Assembly: GCF_000024265.1 (NCBI RefSeq)
Contig: NC_013204.1
Location: 2,158,180 to 2,222,179, forward strand
DNA: 64,000 bases
Reading direction: 5' to 3'
Source: Eggerthella lenta DSM 2243
GTDB taxonomy: Bacteria > Actinomycetota > Coriobacteriia > Coriobacteriales > Eggerthellaceae
In this document: positions 59,590-64,000 of the stretch, one piece after another
Position numbering within the stretch: position 1 is the first letter of the stretch
How the letters are laid out: the number at the start of each line of letters is the position of its first letter
Notes under the pieces: model-generated
The model's input: the letters and a program-made list of their open reading frames with translations, nothing else
The model's database searches: none
What the model was told of the DNA's origin: nothing
Position numbers and translations under genes: made by a program

Positions 59590-60651
59590 ATGGCATCAAC
59601 TGTCGCAGCGTTTCTAGAGCGCAAGGATATCGAGGTCACTTTCCAACGCTACGCCATCGACGCGTTGTCGGCCATGGCGCAGGGTCTGTTCGCTTCGCTT
59701 CTCATCGGCACCATCCTGAGCACCGTGGGCGATCTTTCGGGCTTGGCGTTCTTCAACCAAATCGGCACGTTCGCCAAAAGCGTGGCGGGGCCGGCCATGG
59801 CCATCGCCATCGGATACGCGCTGCACACCCCGCCGCTCGTGCTGTTCTCGCTGGCCGCTGTGGGCTTCGCCGCCAACGACGCAGGCGGCGCGGGCGGCCC
59901 CTTGGCCGTGCTGGTCGTCGCCGTGGTCGCCTCCGAGCTGGGCAAGGCCGTGTCCAAGGAGACGAAAGTGGACATCATCGTCACGCCCGCCGTCACCATC
60001 CTAGGAGGCTGCGGGCTGGCTCTGATGGCTGCACCGTGGATCGGCGCGCTGGCCTCGTCGGTGGGCGGGTTCATCATGTGGGCCACCGAGCTGCAGCCCT
60101 TCTTCATGGGCGTCATCGTGTCGGTTGTCATCGGCATCGCGCTGACGCTGCCCATCTCGTCGGCGGCCATCTGCGCCGCTCTCGGGCTGACGGGGCTCGC
60201 GGGCGGCGCGGCGCTGGCAGGGTGCTGTGCCCAGATGGTGGGCTTCGCCGTGCTGAGCTTCCGCGAGAATCGCTGGGGCGGCCTGCTGTCGCAGGGTCTG
60301 GGAACCTCCATGCTGCAGATGGGAAACATCGTGAAGAAGCCGCTGATCTGGGTGCCGGCCATCGTCGCCTCGGCCGTCACCGGGCCGGTGGCCACGTGCG
60401 TGTTCCAGCTGAGCCAGAACGGACCCGCCGTGGCATCGGGCATGGGAACGTGCGGGCTCGTAGGCCCCATCGGCGTGTACACCGGCTGGATATCGGGCAT
60501 GGAGGCCGGGGCGGCCGCGCCCGGCGCGTTCGACTGGATCGGCCTCGCGCTGGTCTGCTTCGTTCTGCCGGCGCTTATCGCCTGGGCCGTGGGCGCGCTC
60601 ATGCGCAAGGCCGGCCTCATCGCCGAAGGGGATCTACTGCTGGAGGCGTAA
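59590..60651 (+). CDS. PTS EIIC-like membrane carrier (PF13303 type)
   Basis: This 353-residue protein has about 9-10 helices and begins with the family signature AIDALSAMAQGLFASLLIGT. Gly-rich loops (LPISSAAICAALGLTGLAGG and VASGMGTCGLVGPIG) are consistent with the EIIC_2 family. No EIIA, EIIB or kinase gene is adjacent, so it may not use PTS phosphorylation. AAGGGGG precedes the ATG. The substrate is unknown. Confidence 0.82.
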   Translation: MASTVAAFLERKDIEVTFQRYAIDALSAMAQGLFASLLIGTILSTVGDLSGLAFFNQIGTFAKSVAGPAMAIAIGYALHTPPLVLFSLAAVGFAANDAGGAGGPLAVLVVAVVASELGKAVSKETKVDIIVTPAVTILGGCGLALMAAPWIGALASSVGGFIMWATELQPFFMGVIVSVVIGIALTLPISSAAICAALGLTGLAGGAALAGCCAQMVGFAVLSFRENRWGGLLSQGLGTSMLQMGNIVKKPLIWVPAIVASAVTGPVATCVFQLSQNGPAVASGMGTCGLVGPIGVYTGWISGMEAGAAAPGAFDWIGLALVCFVLPALIAWAVGALMRKAGLIAEGDLLLEA

Positions 60652-60742
60652 GGCGCCAGCACGGAGCGCCGGCGCATGCGCAGCCGCTCGCGCCGGCGCT
60701 CCCTTCACAGCCGCTTCCTTCGCAGCGGCTCCCCCTCTCCTA

Positions 60743-61576
60743 CTACAGCTGCTCGACGATGCCCGTGATCAGGCGCGAGAAATCGCCCTCGCGCGTCTTC
60801 GCCACGTCCAGCACCTCGAGTCCCGTGGGGCTTGCGCCCTCGATGCCGCAGCCCATGTTCGACACCAGCGAGATGCCCAGCACGCGCATCCCCACGTGCC
60901 GCGCGGCGATGACTTCCTCGCACACGCTCATCGCCACCGTATCGGCGCCCCACGAACGGAACATGCGGATCTCGGCCGGCGTCTCGAAGCTGGGTCCGAG
61001 CGCGCCCAGGTACACGCCCTCTCGCACCCGCACGCCGCGCTCGGCCGCCACGTCGTGGGCGATGGCGCGCAGCTCGGGGTCGAACGCGTCCAGCATGGAG
61101 AAGAAGCGGTCCGACAAGTTCGCCGGGTCGGGCGCGGCGATGGGATTGCGCCCCGTGAAATTGATCTGATCGGCCATGATACAGAAATCGCCCACCTCGT
61201 AGTTCGGGTTGAGCGCACCGGCCGCGTTCGTGGTGATAAGCGTGCGCACGCCCAGGCGCTCCATGAGCCACACCGGGTAGGCCACCTCCTGGGCGCTGTT
61301 CCCCTCGTAGGCGTGCAGACGACCCTGCATGGCCAGCACGCACTTGCCGCCCAGCGTGCCGCAGACGAAGCGGCCCACATGGCTTTCGGCCGTACTCGTC
61401 TTCATGCGCGGCACCTCCGCGTAGGGGATGCTCGCCGCATCGGCGATCTCGTTCGCCAGCGGATTCAGGCCCGAGCCCAGCACGAGGCCGATCGTCGGTT
61501 CGCGGCCCTCCAGCCGCTGGCGCAGCACGTAGGCCGAAAGCGTCAGGTTGTCGTCGAGGATGTTGCGTTCAAGCAT
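60743..61576 (-). CDS. Purine nucleoside phosphorylase
   Basis: This 277-residue trimeric-type PNP has phosphate-site GLVLGSGLNPLANEI, the MQGRLHAYEGNS segment, TTNAAGALNPNYEVGDF and the base-binding GPSFETPAEIRMFRSWGAD. It cleaves inosine or guanosine with phosphate for purine salvage. GGAGGG lies 6 nt before the ATG at 61576. It is not in an operon. Confidence 0.93.
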   Translation of the reverse strand: MLERNILDDNLTLSAYVLRQRLEGREPTIGLVLGSGLNPLANEIADAASIPYAEVPRMKTSTAESHVGRFVCGTLGGKCVLAMQGRLHAYEGNSAQEVAYPVWLMERLGVRTLITTNAAGALNPNYEVGDFCIMADQINFTGRNPIAAPDPANLSDRFFSMLDAFDPELRAIAHDVAAERGVRVREGVYLGALGPSFETPAEIRMFRSWGADTVAMSVCEEVIAARHVGMRVLGISLVSNMGCGIEGASPTGLEVLDVAKTREGDFSRLITGIVEQL

Positions 61577-61750
61577 GGAAGCCCTCCGTTCGTAGGTTCC
61601 GTCCTATTATAGCCGTCCACGCGCGAGCGTCCGGGACGGACGGACGCTCGCAGCAGCGATCTCGGCGGGTTCGGCGCGGGTTCGGCAGGCTCGGCGGGTT
61701 CCACGAGCGCCGATCTTGCGCGGAGGCGGCGCTGACGGGCCTCGCGCACC

Positions 61751-61934
61751 GTTTCGCTGGGGTCACGTGCGGCAAAATCGAGGTTTTGGCACCGACGACC
61801 CGCTCGGGCACCGCGTTTTGCAGGGATCGCGAACCGCGACCTGGGGTTTCGCTTCGGCATCCTTCGAAGAAGGAGCTGGGAACCGGCCGATGACTGCCAA
61901 AACCTCGTTTTTGCCGCACATCCGAGAGCGAAAC
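61751..61934. repeat. Long imperfect inverted repeat, candidate MITE or structured RNA
   Basis: The left arm (61751-61791) and right arm (61895-61934) are imperfect inverse copies about 40 nt long. The best-conserved cores are GTGCGGCAAAATCGAGG and its complement-like partner with AAAAC. They enclose about 103 nt. The region lies in the 462-base gap 61577-62038 between PNP and prmC, which holds no gene. Confidence 0.7.
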
Positions 61935-62038
61935 CGTGCAACCGGCAGCGCATAAGCCTGTCCCGCCCGCGCGGGATGCCGCGTCCTGCCGGAAGCGCCG
62001 GGGCTCGCACGGAAACCGCGCCGCCCCGAAGATCCGTC

Positions 62039-63076
62039 CTACACGGCGCGCTTTCGGGCGGTGAGAACGCGGGGGCGCCCGGCGAGATCGGCCGTGACGC
62101 GAACATCGGAGAAGCCGGCCTCTTCGGCAAGGCGGGCGGCCTCGTCCAGGCAGGTCTCGTGCAGCTCGAAGGCGAAGCCGCCGCCCTCCTTGAGGGCTCG
62201 GCGGCACCAGGGAAGCAGGCGGCGCAGCACGTCAAGCCCGTCGGCGCCGCCGTCGAGCGCGAGCGCGGGCTCGAATTCGGCCACCTCGCGGGGGATATCG
62301 TCCATGACGGCCGTGGGCACGTACGGCGGGTTGGACACCACGAGGTCGAACGCGCCCATGAGCGTAGGATCGACGCCCTCGCCCAGATCGCACGACAGCA
62401 CCTCGACGCGGTCGCCCAGCTCGAGGGCAGCCACGTTGTCGCGAGCGAGCGCGACGGCCTCGGGCACGATGTCGGTCGCCACCACGCGCGCGAGCGGATG
62501 CTCGTAGGCGACGGAGCAGGCGATGCAGCCGGAACCGGTGCAGAGGTCGGCCACGAGCAGCTCGGGGGGCTCGGGAGCGGGTTCACCCGAGGCGACGGCC
62601 GGCGTCGATTCATCCTCGGCGACGCCCTGGTCGGCCGTTCGCTCGGGGCGTTGCTCCCCGGCTTCGCCTTCCGGCCAAGGGACAGGGGGAAGGTCGTCTT
62701 CCGGCCATGCATGCTGCGCCACCCGCTTCGGCGCCGCCGGCAGCAGCGCCAAGGCTTCACTGACCAGCACCTCGGTCTCGGGGCGCGGGATCAGCACGCC
62801 GGGGCGAACCTTCACCGTGATATGGCGAAATCCGACCTCGCCCGTGATGTACTGCAGAGGCTCGCCCTTGCCGCGGCGCGTGACGTAGGCGCGCAGCACA
62901 TCGCGCTCCTCCATCGACAGCGGCTGCTCGAAATTCGCGTACAGCTCGATGCGGGAAAGGCCGGTCGCTTCGGACAGCAGCCACTGCGCGGACAGCCGCG
63001 GGTTCTCGTCGCCCTTGCGCTCGAGGTAGCCCACCGTCCAATCAAGGGCGGCCTGAATGGTCCAGATGTCGTTCAA
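62039..63076 (-). CDS. prmC: Release factor glutamine methyltransferase
   Basis: This 345-residue PrmC/HemK methylates the GGQ glutamine of release factors. It has the PrmC N-terminal helical domain (AQWLLSEATGLSRIELY), PGVLIPRPETEVLV, the SAM motif VADLCTGSGCIA and the catalytic NPPYV. Between the RPETE region and the SAM motif lies a Pro/Glu-rich insert of about 50 residues (about 128-180), absent from usual PrmC. The start is TTG at 63076, 1 nt after the prfA stop, so translation is coupled. Confidence 0.93.
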   Translation of the reverse strand: MNDIWTIQAALDWTVGYLERKGDENPRLSAQWLLSEATGLSRIELYANFEQPLSMEERDVLRAYVTRRGKGEPLQYITGEVGFRHITVKVRPGVLIPRPETEVLVSEALALLPAAPKRVAQHAWPEDDLPPVPWPEGEAGEQRPERTADQGVAEDESTPAVASGEPAPEPPELLVADLCTGSGCIACSVAYEHPLARVVATDIVPEAVALARDNVAALELGDRVEVLSCDLGEGVDPTLMGAFDLVVSNPPYVPTAVMDDIPREVAEFEPALALDGGADGLDVLRRLLPWCRRALKEGGGFAFELHETCLDEAARLAEEAGFSDVRVTADLAGRPRVLTARKRAV

Positions 63077-63077
63077 T

Positions 63078-64000
63078 CTAGACCGCGGCTTCCAGCTTCT
63101 GCGCGCGGTCGGCGGCCTGCAGAGCGGTGATCACGTCTCCCAGGCCGTCGCCCAGAAGCACGCCGTTGTACGTGCCGTTGAAGCCGATGCGGTGGTCGGT
63201 CACGCGGTCCTGCGGGCCGTTGTACGTGCGGATCTTCTCGGAGCGGTCGCCCGATCCGATCTGCGCGAGGCGCTTCGCGCCCTCGGCGGCCTGCTGCTCG
63301 GCCAACATCTTCTCGTACAGACGGGCGCGCAGCACGGCCATGGCCGCGATCTTGTTCTGCAGCTGCGACTTCTGATCCTGCGACTGCACCACGAGGCCCG
63401 AAGGCAGGTGCGTGATGCGCACGGCCGAGTCGGTGGTGTTCACGCACTGGCCGCCCGGGCCGCCGGCGCGGTACACGTCGATGCGCAGATCGTTCTCGTT
63501 GATCTCGACCTCCACCTCGTCGGCCTCGGGCAGCACGGCCACGGTGGCCGTGGAGGTGTGGATGCGGCCCTGGCTCTCGGTCTTCGGAACGCGTTGCACG
63601 CGGTGCACGCCGCTCTCGAACTTCATGACCGAGTACACGTGGTCGCCTTTGACCTTGAACTGGATCTCCTTGAAGCCGCCGGCTTCGGAGGCCGACATGT
63701 CCATCGTCTCGGTCTTCCAGCCTTGCGCGCTCGCGAACCGCTCGTACATCTTGTACAGCTCGCCCGCGAAGATGGCCGCCTCGTCGCCGCCGGCAGCTGC
63801 GCGGATCTCTACGATGATGTCCTTGTCGTCGGCCGGGTCGGCCGGGATCAGCATGAACTTGATATCCTCTTCGAGCGCCGGCAGCTTCGCCTCGATGCCG
63901 GCGATTTCCTCCAACGCGAATTCCTTCATGTCCGGATCGGCCAGCATCTCCCTGGCTTCGGCCAGATCGTCGGCCGCCTGCACGTACTCGCGCGCCTTCT
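63078..64000 (-). CDS. prfA: Peptide chain release factor 1 (N-terminus beyond window)
   Basis: The frame is open to the right edge, so the N-terminal part is missing. The visible region of about 307 residues has the GGQ motif in [18 protein letters not shown], with [16 protein letters not shown] downstream, and the RF1-type anticodon-recognition domain. It releases peptides at UAA/UAG stop codons. It is followed by prmC with 1 nt spacing, a standard arrangement. Confidence 0.95.
   Translation of the reverse strand, partial: KAREYVQAADDLAEAREMLADPDMKEFALEEIAGIEAKLPALEEDIKFMLIPADPADDKDIIVEIRAAAGGDEAAIFAGELYKMYERFASAQGWKTETMDMSASEAGGFKEIQFKVKGDHVYSVMKFESGVHRVQRVPKTESQGRIHTSTATVAVLPEADEVEVEINENDLRIDVYRAGGPGGQCVNTTDSAVRITHLPSGLVVQSQDQKSQLQNKIAAMAVLRARLYEKMLAEQQAAEGAKRLAQIGSGDRSEKIRTYNGPQDRVTDHRIGFNGTYNGVLLGDGLGDVITALQAADRAQKLEAAV

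Overview
The window is high-GC, densely coded bacterial DNA most consistent with a Coriobacteriia/Eggerthellaceae chromosome (Eggerthella- or Gordonibacter-like). The reasons are a LuxR regulator fused to a 12-helix membrane domain, many acyl-CoA dehydrogenases feeding ETF/quinone modules, an extra molybdopterin oxidoreductase set, and no rRNA, tRNA, phage or IS genes. The family assignment is inference; I ran no database search.

Positions 1-35.4 kb form an accessory acyl-CoA island. It holds two MFS carriers, a membrane LuxR, two LysR paralogues, a TetR, an aldehyde dehydrogenase, an AMP-forming acyl-CoA ligase, a class III CoA-transferase, an enoyl-CoA hydratase, five acyl-CoA dehydrogenases (ACADs), a dienoyl-CoA-reductase-type flavoenzyme, an iron-sulfur flavoprotein, a NUDT19-like Nudix/MBL pair and a PaaI thioesterase. 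Two separate electron routes are present: etfBA-fixCX (7.9-11.2 kb), and etfBA with a membrane Hdr-type Fe-S protein (24.1-27.9 kb). A likely reading is activation of a carboxylate to its CoA ester, side-chain oxidation or enoyl-CoA reduction, and coupling of those steps to menaquinone. The substrate cannot be read from the sequence. Several promoters share a bipartite sequence motif, which suggests a common regulator.

Positions 35.6-52.5 kb are mainly core metabolism: leuA, a three-gene molybdoenzyme operon (catalytic, Fe-S and NrfD subunits), a GntR-SPFH pair, serA with an NrfD-like membrane gene, and ilvD-ilvB-ilvN-ilvC behind a candidate T-box leader. A canonical parS site lies at 42.12 kb.

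Positions 52.5-55.4 kb look like the stump of a surface-polysaccharide locus. Two NusG/LoaP-type antiterminator genes precede a sugar-transferase gene that has lost its conserved C-terminus and carries a repeat insertion near its N-terminus. C10 and C14 tracts lie upstream.

Positions 55.5-64 kb carry an EEP-family phosphatase/nuclease, a C39-like protein lacking its catalytic residues, an XRE regulator/membrane pair with twin operators, an MBL hydrolase, a PTS-EIIC-like carrier, purine nucleoside phosphorylase, a long imperfect inverted repeat, and prfA-prmC running off the right edge.
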